From positions 1,501 through 9,500 of the forward strand of contig DEFE01000001.1 of the NCBI GenBank assembly GCA_002350625.1: a stretch of 8,000 nt of DNA. Reading direction: 5' to 3'. Under the pieces are notes generated by a model that was given only the letters and a program-made list of their open reading frames with translations, did no database searches and was not told where the DNA came from. The position numbers and the translations under genes were made by a program. This document shows positions 1-6,479 of this stretch, in pieces; position 1 is the first letter of the stretch, and the number at the start of each line of letters is the position of its first letter. This DNA is from Lachnospiraceae bacterium UBA2860 (lineage in GTDB: Bacteria > Bacillota > Clostridia > Lachnospirales > Lachnospiraceae).

Positions 1-3
1 CAG

Positions 4-101
4 CCGCAAAAAACTGACAGAAAACCGATCTTGCAAATCACCCGCAAATAACTGACTGAAAACCGGTCTTGCAAATCAGCAGTAAATGACTAAAATAAGA
101 C
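4..101. repeat. 38-bp tandem repeat, two good copies and a decayed third
   Basis: Positions 4-40 and 42-78 match at 34 of 37 bases with a period of 38. Both contain GCAAA, ACTGAC, GAAAACCG and TCTTGCAAATCA in the same order. A third, poorer copy (about 15 of 22 bases) runs from 80 to about 101 and merges with the start region of the first gene. The array may extend left beyond the window. The copies are not palindromic and have no spacer of unique sequence, so this is not a CRISPR array. Function is unknown. A local duplication, or a repeated binding site upstream of the operon, is possible. Confidence 0.8.
69..96 (+). promoter_or_regulatory. weak candidate promoter ahead of the pseudouridine synthase gene
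   Basis: TTGCAA at 69-74 and TAAAAT at 91-96 are 16 bases apart and each is close to the sigma-70/sigma-A consensus. Transcription from here would begin near 102-104, just before the ATG at 107 and after the ATG at 86. The -35-like hexamer recurs in the first repeat copy (31-36), but without a matching -10. This is a pattern match only. The gene could equally be read from a promoter left of the window. Confidence 0.2.
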
Positions 102-106
102 ATGGT

Positions 107-994
107 ATGTCAAGAACCCTGTCTTACACAGTAGGAGCGGAGGATGCGGGACTCGCCGTCCGCGACGTGGTGCGGCGCGAGTTTCACCTGGTCGCTCACG
201 ATGCGGCGCGCGCCAAGTACCGCACGGAGGGAGGAATCTCGGTGAACGGAGAGACGTCCCTCATGAATCGTGTCCTTAAAGAAGGAGACATCGTCCGCGT
301 GATTCTCGCTGACGAAATGCCGGACAAAATCCTGCCCGCCGAGGGGCCGCTTGACATCCTTTATGAGGACGAGGACCTGATCTGCCTCAACAAGCCCGCG
401 GGCCTTGTCGTCCACCCGTCGCACGGACATTTCGCCGACACACTTGCCAATTATCTGGCCAACTACTTCCTTAAAAAAGGCGAACCGCACGAGATCCGCA
501 CGGTCGGGAGACTGGACAAGGACACAAGCGGCGTCATCTGCTTCGCGAAGAGCCGCACGGCCGCGGCGATCATGGCGGGTCAGACGGGAGAGGGCGCGGC
601 GCAGAAGACGTACCTTGCGCTTGCGGAAGGTACCTTCGACGAAAATGCCGGCGAGGTCGATGCACCGATCAGCCGGGAATACGAGGAGAAGATCCGCCGC
701 GTCGTCCGCGAAGACGGCGCGCATGCCGTGACCCACTACCGCGTCGTGACGCAGTACGCGGGATACGCGCTCGTGCGCCTGCGCCTTGAGACCGGGCGCA
801 CGCACCAGATCCGCGTACACATGGCGCATATCGGCCACCCCCTTTTAGGAGACCCGATCTACGGCTCCGCCCGCCCGGGACTTGCCCGCGCGGCGCTGCA
901 CGCCGCATCCATATCGATGAAACAGCCGTTCACCCGGCAGGCGCTCACGATTACGGCGCCGCTCCCGGAGGACATGGCGGTTTACATAAAATAA
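107..994 (+). CDS. RluA-family 23S/tRNA-type pseudouridine synthase
   Basis: Cytoplasmic RNA-modifying enzyme that isomerises selected uridines to pseudouridine. The 295-residue product has an N-terminal S4-like RNA-binding region (about residues 5-68, ending in GGISVNGE and a GD turn). The catalytic domain follows, with LNKPAGLVVHP near 94-104, the catalytic motif GRLDKDTSG whose aspartate is residue 137, and LETGRTHQIRVHM near 228-239. Length and domain order fit the RluD/YlyB branch, but the exact target uridine cannot be read from sequence. An in-frame ATG at 86 would add seven residues. I prefer 107 because the family's first strand (RTLSYTV) starts there and the ATG at 86 lies inside a decayed tandem repeat. 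Neither start has a convincing Shine-Dalgarno site. The next gene, a uracil permease, starts 41 nt downstream. Confidence 0.93.
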   Translation: MSRTLSYTVGAEDAGLAVRDVVRREFHLVAHDAARAKYRTEGGISVNGETSLMNRVLKEGDIVRVILADEMPDKILPAEGPLDILYEDEDLICLNKPAGLVVHPSHGHFADTLANYLANYFLKKGEPHEIRTVGRLDKDTSGVICFAKSRTAAAIMAGQTGEGAAQKTYLALAEGTFDENAGEVDAPISREYEEKIRRVVREDGAHAVTHYRVVTQYAGYALVRLRLETGRTHQIRVHMAHIGHPLLGDPIYGSARPGLARAALHAASISMKQPFTRQALTITAPLPEDMAVYIK

Positions 995-1023
995 CCAAAC
1001 CCGAAATGCCTGACCATTTCATT

Positions 1024-1031
1024 AAAGGAGG
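1024..1031 (+). promoter_or_regulatory. Shine-Dalgarno site that fixes the permease start
   Basis: AAAGGAGG lies 4 nt before the ATG at 1036. An upstream in-frame ATG at 1006 has no such site, and its ten extra residues (MPDHFIKGGP) are encoded across the ribosome-binding site itself. The start is therefore placed at 1036. Confidence 0.85.
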
Positions 1032-1035
1032 ACCT

Positions 1036-2559
1036 ATGGCAAAAACAGAAAAGGGAATAGGTAACCAGCCGATCTATGACGCGAGGCCGCTCGGCGGCGG
1101 CAAGATGCTCATTCTCGGCCTGCAGCACATGTTCGCCATGTTCGGCGCCACCGTCGTCGTCCCGCTGATCACGGGTCTCGACGTCGCCACCACGCTGCTT
1201 TTCGCGGGACTTGGCACGCTCCTTTTCCACCTGATCTCAAAGCGCAAGGTGCCGGCCTTCCTCGGCTCCTCCTTCGCCTTCCTCGGCGGCTACGCCGCGA
1301 TCGCACCGGTCGCCGACGGCGCCCCCGCAACGCTCCTTCGCTACGCCTGCTTCGGCGTCGCCTGCGCGGGCCTTATGTACCTGCTCCTCGCGGCGCTCTT
1401 TAAAGCCTACGGGCCGCGCAAGGTCATGAAGTACTTCCCGCCGGTTGTCACCGGCCCGATCATCATCGCGATCGGCCTGAACCTCGCGCCCTCGGCGCTC
1501 AACAACATCTTCGTGCAGGCCGCGGGTGAAAACGGCGCGCCCCTTTACAACGCGGCGAATATGCCGGTCCTCGACAGCTCCTGGTGGATCGCCCTCGTCG
1601 CGATCGTCATCGTCGTCATCTGCAACATCTGGGGCAAGGGCATGGTCAAGGTCCTCCCGATCCTGCTCGGCGTGCTCGGCTCCTACATCTGCGCGGCGAT
1701 CGCCGGCTACATCGACTTCACGCCGGTGAAGGAAGCCGCCTGGTTCGGCATCCCGATCCACTATGAGCGGACGGTCTTTTCCATCTTCACCGACGGAAAT
1801 GTCGACACCGCCCTCCTCATCAGCGCCATCGTCACGATCGTGCCGATCTCGCTGGCTACGATGATGGAGCACATCGGAGACATTTCCGCGATCTCTTCGA
1901 CCGTGGGAAAGAACTACATCAAGGATCCGGGCCTCCACAGAACACTGTGCGGCGACGGTCTCGCGACGACGCTCGCTTCGCTCTTCGGCGCGCCGGCCAA
2001 CACGACCTACGGCGAGAACACGGGCGTGCTCACGCTGACAAAGGTTTATGATCCGCGCGTCATCCGGATCGCGGCCGTCTTCGCGGTGATCCTGTCCTTC
2101 TGCCCGAAATTCGCGGCGGTCATCGAGGTGATGCCCGCGGCCACGATCGGCGGCATTTCCCTCGTGCTCTACGGCATGATCTCCGCGGTCGGTATCCGCA
2201 ACCTCGTCGAGACGAACGTGGATTTCTCAAAGAGCCGCAACGTGCTCGTCGCCGCGCTCATCCTCGTGCTCTCGATCGGCATCAGCTACTGCAATATCGG
2301 CGCCATCAACATCACGATCGGCACGATGAACATCAGTCTTTCCGGTCTCGCGGTCGGCTCTCTCGTCGGTATCATCATGAACGCGATCCTGCCGGGCAAG
2401 GACTTCAACTTCCCTGAAGAACAGGGCGCAAAGACGGGCGTGGACCTGCAGATCCAGCAGGGCGAAACCCTGACAGAGGTGAACGAGCGCGTCCGCGAGG
2501 CAAAGAAACGCGCTGAGGAACGTGCGGAGCGCCAGGTCGAAAGAGACCGCGACGAATAA
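1036..2559 (+). CDS. uraA: uracil permease, NCS2 (nucleobase:cation symporter-2) family
   Basis: Inner-membrane, probably proton-coupled importer of uracil. The 507-residue product matches E. coli UraA closely through QHMFAMFGATVVVPL, the SSFAF segment, MEHIG and NTTYGENTGV. E278 and E327 align with UraA Glu241 and Glu290, which contact uracil, and the 49-residue spacing is conserved. Fourteen membrane segments are expected for the family, and hydrophobic runs fill most of residues 20-450. The position of UraA His245 is aspartate here (D282), so a related substrate such as xanthine cannot be excluded. After about residue 455 there is a hydrophilic tail of some 50 residues rich in E, R and K, probably a cytoplasmic coiled helix, which makes the protein longer than UraA (429). 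No signal peptide is expected. The DAHP synthase gene follows after 12 nt. Confidence 0.9.
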   Translation: MAKTEKGIGNQPIYDARPLGGGKMLILGLQHMFAMFGATVVVPLITGLDVATTLLFAGLGTLLFHLISKRKVPAFLGSSFAFLGGYAAIAPVADGAPATLLRYACFGVACAGLMYLLLAALFKAYGPRKVMKYFPPVVTGPIIIAIGLNLAPSALNNIFVQAAGENGAPLYNAANMPVLDSSWWIALVAIVIVVICNIWGKGMVKVLPILLGVLGSYICAAIAGYIDFTPVKEAAWFGIPIHYERTVFSIFTDGNVDTALLISAIVTIVPISLATMMEHIGDISAISSTVGKNYIKDPGLHRTLCGDGLATTLASLFGAPANTTYGENTGVLTLTKVYDPRVIRIAAVFAVILSFCPKFAAVIEVMPAATIGGISLVLYGMISAVGIRNLVETNVDFSKSRNVLVAALILVLSIGISYCNIGAINITIGTMNISLSGLAVGSLVGIIMNAILPGKDFNFPEEQGAKTGVDLQIQQGETLTEVNERVREAKKRAEERAERQVERDRDE

Positions 2560-2571
2560 AGGAGAAAATAC

Positions 2572-3591
2572 ATGATCGTCATTCTGAAAGAAAATCCGGA
2601 TCAGGCCCAATTGGATGGTCTCCTTCAGTGGCTGGAGGAGAGACACATCACCATCCACCGGTCGGTCGGCTCGCACCACACCATCCTCGGCCTCGTCGGG
2701 GACACCTCGAGCCTCGACATCGACCTGATCTCGGCGCTCGATATCGTTGAGGATGTCAAGCGCGTGCAGGAGCCCTACAAAAATGCCAACCGCAAGTTCC
2801 ACCCGGAAGACACCGTCATCCGGATCGGCAATCTTGAAATCGGCGGCGGGACGCTCACGCTCTTTGCCGGCCCGTGCTCCGTGGAATCCGAGGAGCAGAT
2901 CGTCGGCATCGCGAAAGCGGTCAAGGCGAGCGGGGCGGCCGTGCTCCGCGGCGGCGCCTTCAAGCCGCGCACCTCGCCCTATGCATTCCAGGGCATGCAC
3001 ATCGACGGCATCCGCCTTCTCTTAAAGGCGAAGGAAGCGACGGGGCTCCCGATCTGCACGGAGATCATGGACGCGAGCCAGCTGCCTCTTTTCGAGGACA
3101 TCGACATCCTGCAGGTGGGTGCGCGCAATATGCAGAACTTCGCGCTCTTAAAAGCGCTCGGAAAGACGGAGAAGCCCGTCCTTTTAAAGCGCGGCATGGC
3201 GGCGAGCTACCAGGACCTCCTCATGAGCGCCGAGTATATCCTCGCCGGCGGCAACCCCAATGTCATTCTCTGCGAGAGAGGCATCCGGACCTTCGAGACC
3301 TACACGCGGAACACGCTTGACCTCGCCTGCATCCCGTCCTTAAAGACGCTGTCGCATCTGCCGGTCATCATCGACCCGAGCCACGCGACGGGCAAGGCGG
3401 CCCTCGTTCCTTCGATGGCCGCGGCGGCGGTCGCGGGCGGCGCGGACGGCCTCATCATCGAGGTGCACAACGACCCGGCGCACGCCAAATGCGACGGCCC
3501 GCAGTCGATCACGCCGGCCGTATTTGATTCCCTTGCGAAGAAGCTGAAGCGCATTCACGATATTACGAGAGGAGACCGCGAATATGACTGA
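2572..3591 (+). CDS. aroF: 3-deoxy-7-phosphoheptulonate (DAHP) synthase, type I-beta with N-terminal regulatory domain
   Basis: Condenses phosphoenolpyruvate with erythrose 4-phosphate, the first step of the shikimate pathway, in the cytoplasm. The 339-residue length and architecture match the Thermotoga maritima enzyme: a ferredoxin/ACT-like domain (about residues 1-68), known there to mediate tyrosine/phenylalanine feedback inhibition, then a TIM barrel. Visible motifs are AGPCSVE (99-105), KPRTSPYAFQG (131-141), GARNMQNF (183-190), LLKRG (204-208), IDPSHATGK (267-275), IEVH (296-299) and CDGPQS (307-312). C102, H271, E297 and D308 are the expected divalent-metal ligands, all present. AAAGGAG at 2558-2564 overlaps the permease stop and sets the start. 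The gene overlaps pheA by 8 nt, which suggests coupled translation of two enzymes of one pathway. Four TTA leucine codons occur, each directly before a lysine codon. Confidence 0.96.
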   Translation: MIVILKENPDQAQLDGLLQWLEERHITIHRSVGSHHTILGLVGDTSSLDIDLISALDIVEDVKRVQEPYKNANRKFHPEDTVIRIGNLEIGGGTLTLFAGPCSVESEEQIVGIAKAVKASGAAVLRGGAFKPRTSPYAFQGMHIDGIRLLLKAKEATGLPICTEIMDASQLPLFEDIDILQVGARNMQNFALLKALGKTEKPVLLKRGMAASYQDLLMSAEYILAGGNPNVILCERGIRTFETYTRNTLDLACIPSLKTLSHLPVIIDPSHATGKAALVPSMAAAAVAGGADGLIIEVHNDPAHAKCDGPQSITPAVFDSLAKKLKRIHDITRGDREYD

Positions 3592-4432
3592 ATCCGAGCG
3601 GTCAGGACAAAAGGGCGTTCTCGTCGCGTGCCAGGGCACGCGCGGCGCCTATGCACAGATTGCTGCTGCCCATCTGTTTCCGGACGGGCAGTTTCTGTAT
3701 TTTAAGAATTTCCGCGCCGTCGCGCGGGCGGTGAGCGCCGGCATGTGCCGCTACGGCGTCCTGCCCATTGAGAACAACACCTACGGCTCCGTCCGCGACG
3801 TTTACCGCGTCATCGGCTCGGAGCAGGTATCTGTCGTGCGCGGCTTTACGCTGAAGATCGAGCACGTGCTGCTTGCGCGGAAGAACATCAGCCTCGGGGA
3901 CATAACGACGGTCTGTTCGCATGAGCAGGCGATCGGCCAATGCTCCGAATTTCTGCACGGCCTCGGCGACAAGGTGCGGATCATGCCCTGCCTCAACACG
4001 GCGGTCGCGGCGCGCTATGTGGCCGAGTCGCCGGAGAGCGGCGCCGCCGCGATCGCTTCGCCGGAGTGCGCGTCACTCTACGGGCTGAATGTCATCAGGA
4101 AGAATATCGCGGACAGCGACAGCAATTACACGCGTTTCATCTGCGTGTCGAAGGAACCGGAGATCCTGCCGGGCGCGAACCGGATCTCTATTATGTTCAC
4201 GCTCCCGCACCGGCCCGGATCGCTCGCGCATGTGCTCAGCCTCTTTGCCGACGCCGGGATCAATCTTTTAAAGATCGAGAGCGAGCCGATTCCCGGAAAG
4301 GAGTTCGAGTTCCGCTTCTACATCGATCTCGACGCCGCCGGGGCGGAGGAGAGCGCCGGGGAGATCCTCGCGCGTCTTGCGCGGGAATGCCCGTCCTACC
4401 GTTTCCTCGGCCAGTACACAGAGGAGGTATAG
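3584..4432 (+). CDS. pheA: prephenate dehydratase (monofunctional) with C-terminal ACT domain
   Basis: Converts prephenate to phenylpyruvate, the committed step to phenylalanine. The 282-residue protein has the dehydratase domain in residues 11-188: CQGTRGAYAQIAA (17-29), LPIENNTYGSV (60-70), SHEQAIGQC (112-120), NTAVAARYVA (138-147), and the catalytic TRF motif with T183. An ACT domain covers about 201-280. No chorismate mutase domain precedes it, unlike the fused P-protein of many bacteria. The two phenylalanine-binding ACT motifs are altered: GSLA (212-215) where E. coli has GALV, and ESEP (232-235) where ESRP is usual. Feedback control may therefore differ. The start is supported by AGAGGAG at 3568-3574, 9 nt upstream and inside the end of aroF. 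The following gene starts 2 nt after the stop. Confidence 0.95.
   Translation: MTESERSGQKGVLVACQGTRGAYAQIAAAHLFPDGQFLYFKNFRAVARAVSAGMCRYGVLPIENNTYGSVRDVYRVIGSEQVSVVRGFTLKIEHVLLARKNISLGDITTVCSHEQAIGQCSEFLHGLGDKVRIMPCLNTAVAARYVAESPESGAAAIASPECASLYGLNVIRKNIADSDSNYTRFICVSKEPEILPGANRISIMFTLPHRPGSLAHVLSLFADAGINLLKIESEPIPGKEFEFRFYIDLDAAGAEESAGEILARLARECPSYRFLGQYTEEV
4421..4427 (+). promoter_or_regulatory. Shine-Dalgarno site that fixes the start of the barrel protein
   Basis: GAGGAGG sits 7 nt before the ATG at 4435 and is formed by the last glutamate and valine codons of pheA. The same reading frame stays open upstream for about 165 codons inside pheA, so this site decides that translation begins at 4435 and not at an earlier ATG. 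Confidence 0.85.
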
Positions 4433-4434
4433 CC

Positions 4435-6285
4435 ATGAGCGATTTTATCGTCAATATTGTTCACAGACCGGAGCTGGCTCCGGAGTACGCAGAGAAGGTG
4501 ACGGGCAGCGGCAAAAAGGACGACATCGGCCGCAAGTCCCTCATCGACGAGTCACTGTCGATCTTCCGTTTTCAGCAGGACACCGCGCATAAGAACGGCC
4601 TGAAGACGACGATCCAGATCACCTACGCCTCGCTGTTTTCGCCGGAGATCATCGCCATGGCGAAGGAGGACCACGAAAAATACGGCGACGAGATCGCGCT
4701 GTCGCTCCTCGGCCTCCCCTGCAGGCAGTTCCGCGAGAAATATCACACGGAGGAATTCTGCATCTGGCTCTTCTCCATGGAGGACAAGATGCGCATCGTC
4801 GACGACGCCTTCGATCTCTTTGAGAAGGCCTTTGGCTTCCTGCCGTCGTCGACCGGCTCCTATTTCATGGACGCGGAGCTCATCAATTACATCAAGGAGA
4901 AGTATCCGTCCGTCAAGTGCGCCATCGCGACCTGCTGGGAGGAGGGCCCGAAGGCCTACCACACCTGCAACAATTCCTGGTACACCTTCATGGACGGCGG
5001 CCCCTGGGCGCCGTGGATTCCCTCGAAGCAGAACAGCCACGCGCCGGCGGCAAATGAAGAAGAGGACAGCGGCATCGTGGCCATCCCGCACCTGTCGCGC
5101 GATCTCATCGCATGCTACGACGGAAATGGTTCGAACTTCGGGACGCACCCGCAGAACGTGCTTCGCGGCATGATCTACGACACGAAAACCTGGGAGTACC
5201 CCTACCTCTACAACCTGATCGACCAGTACCGCCATCTGGCGAAATTCAATAACGGCTACGCCTACAACATGATGTTCGTCGGCCCGGGGTGGCTCAATAA
5301 GATGGGCCGCTGGGAGGCCCCCTATGAGCTCCTTAAGAAGTCCTATGAGGACGGCATGGCCTATTACGGCCAACTCAAGAAGGAAGGGAAGCTCATCGAC
5401 ATGACGATGGCGGAATTTGCCGATTACTACCGGCAGAAGAAGTCCTACGAGGAGCCGGAATGCGCGCTCTGGCGCGATATTCTCTACGGCTCGGACAAGC
5501 AGCTCTTCTGGTACTGCGACCCGTATATGCGCGCCTGCATCAACATGGACCAGGGCGGCGCGCTCGTCGATCTGAGAAATTACGCCGCCAAGCTTCCCTG
5601 GCCGGTCGGCATCGGGACGGCGCATATCTCCGACGCGTCCTATCCCTTCCTCATCCAGGAGAAGTACCGGGCGGGGTATTTCACGCACTACGCGGGCGCC
5701 GGCACGGTGCGCTCCGCGAAGATCGCTTACGGCGGAGAGGTCGCGGACCTGTGCCAGTGCCGGACGCACGCCTCTTTCCGGGAGCGGACAAATGACGAGG
5801 GCCGGAAGGTCCGCGAGCTTCTGCTCGACCCGGTAGAGATCGTGTTCACGGATCTTTCCTTCAAGGTGGAGACAGTGATCTCCTTCGAGGAGGGGAGCTC
5901 CGCCATCGCCTTTAAGCGGCGGATCTTCGACATGAGCGACCCGTCGGCTAAAGTGCAGGTGACCGAATACATGACCGCCTGCTACGGAACGACCGAGTAC
6001 ACGGAGCGGATGGAGGGCATCACGCTCGGGGTTCGCGCGGGAGGCGGCGAGGAAGCCATTTCCTACGAATACAAGGACAGGAAGATCACGAAGGAGCGCG
6101 CGAGAGAAGTCTACGCGATCGTTCCGCAGATCGAGACCTACGTCTCCATGCGCACGGACGCGGAGGCCGAAGGGTACGTGAGAGAGGGGTACGCATTTTC
6201 GCCGATGTTCCATCTCGGCTTCGTGGGCGAGATCGGCAATGAAGAGGAGGAGACGACATGGCTCAATCTGGCAAAGGGAAACTGA
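4435..6285 (+). CDS. uncharacterised 616-residue protein, probable glycosidase/deacetylase-like barrel
   Basis: I cannot assign a function. Residues 55-170 read like the first strands of the glycoside hydrolase/deacetylase barrel superfamily: TTIQITYASLFSPEIIAMA, then GDEIALSLLGL (84-94), then FGFLPSSTGSYFMDAELINYI (133-153) and AIATCWEEG. The usual NodB metal residues are not apparent: there is no Asp-Asp pair in the first strand, and the usual histidine after GxEI is serine. The middle (176-300) is rich in Trp, Tyr, His and Asn (NNSWYTFMDGGPWAPW, IPHLSRDLIACYDG, GTHPQN), as in carbohydrate-binding clefts. Residues 460-600 look beta-rich, possibly a C-terminal sandwich domain. There is no signal peptide or membrane segment, so a cytoplasmic location is likely. 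DUF3863/DUF3864 are candidates from memory only. The gene starts 2 nt after pheA and its end overlaps the next gene by 28 nt. Confidence 0.85.
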   Translation: MSDFIVNIVHRPELAPEYAEKVTGSGKKDDIGRKSLIDESLSIFRFQQDTAHKNGLKTTIQITYASLFSPEIIAMAKEDHEKYGDEIALSLLGLPCRQFREKYHTEEFCIWLFSMEDKMRIVDDAFDLFEKAFGFLPSSTGSYFMDAELINYIKEKYPSVKCAIATCWEEGPKAYHTCNNSWYTFMDGGPWAPWIPSKQNSHAPAANEEEDSGIVAIPHLSRDLIACYDGNGSNFGTHPQNVLRGMIYDTKTWEYPYLYNLIDQYRHLAKFNNGYAYNMMFVGPGWLNKMGRWEAPYELLKKSYEDGMAYYGQLKKEGKLIDMTMAEFADYYRQKKSYEEPECALWRDILYGSDKQLFWYCDPYMRACINMDQGGALVDLRNYAAKLPWPVGIGTAHISDASYPFLIQEKYRAGYFTHYAGAGTVRSAKIAYGGEVADLCQCRTHASFRERTNDEGRKVRELLLDPVEIVFTDLSFKVETVISFEEGSSAIAFKRRIFDMSDPSAKVQVTEYMTACYGTTEYTERMEGITLGVRAGGGEEAISYEYKDRKITKERAREVYAIVPQIETYVSMRTDAEAEGYVREGYAFSPMFHLGFVGEIGNEEEETTWLNLAKGN

Positions 6286-6479
6286 ATTACCGCTGCCCGT
6301 CCTGCTTCATGCGGGACCTGGACATCGACATGTTCTATGACCGCGATAAAGACGAGTATTACTGCATCCGCTGCCAGTTCACCGGGAGCGAGGCGGACGT
6401 GCTGGCGTTTAACGAGACCGTGCGGATCCGCTACAAGGCGATGAACAGACGGTTCAGCGAGGAGGATTTTGCGTCATGA
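6258..6479 (+). CDS. small zinc-ribbon protein, function unknown
   Basis: A 73-residue protein with two CxxC knuckles, CPSC (C13, C16) and CIRC (C36, C39), 19 residues apart. This is the spacing of a single zinc ribbon. The segment between them is acidic and aromatic (DIDMFYDRDKDEYY) and the C-terminal half is likely helical. No enzyme motif is visible; a nucleic-acid or protein-binding adaptor role is plausible but unproven. The coding case is good despite the size: AGAGGAGGAG at 6243-6252 lies 5 nt before the ATG, the cysteine pattern is coherent, and its stop codon overlaps the next start as ATGA. Its first 28 nt are read in another frame as the end of the barrel-protein gene, so translation of the three proteins is probably coupled. 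Confidence 0.85.
   Translation: MAQSGKGKLNYRCPSCFMRDLDIDMFYDRDKDEYYCIRCQFTGSEADVLAFNETVRIRYKAMNRRFSEEDFAS

Noticed and set aside
4..101. CRISPR array at the left edge
   Set aside because: The units are directly adjacent with no unique spacers, and the third copy is decayed; this is a simple tandem repeat.
1006..1035. Longer start for the permease at the ATG at 1006
   Set aside because: The extra residues are encoded over the AAAGGAGG site that serves the ATG at 1036 and do not resemble the family's N-terminus.
995..1035. Pyrimidine-responsive attenuator between the pseudouridine synthase and permease genes
   Set aside because: The 41-nt gap contains no stem-loop with T-run and is too short for the antiterminator/terminator pair seen in PyrR-controlled leaders.
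3940..4434. Open extension of the barrel-protein frame upstream into pheA
   Set aside because: The frame is free of stops, but its translation is Arg-rich and lacks any family resemblance, while pheA is fully conserved in the other frame. A strong Shine-Dalgarno site fixes the start at 4435.
4552..6213. Long minus-strand open frame (553 codons) opposite the barrel-protein gene
   Set aside because: Its composition (Val, Arg, Asp, Leu, His-rich) is typical of the antisense of GC-rich coding DNA. It has no recognisable domain, and the plus strand has a well-supported gene with ribosome-binding site.
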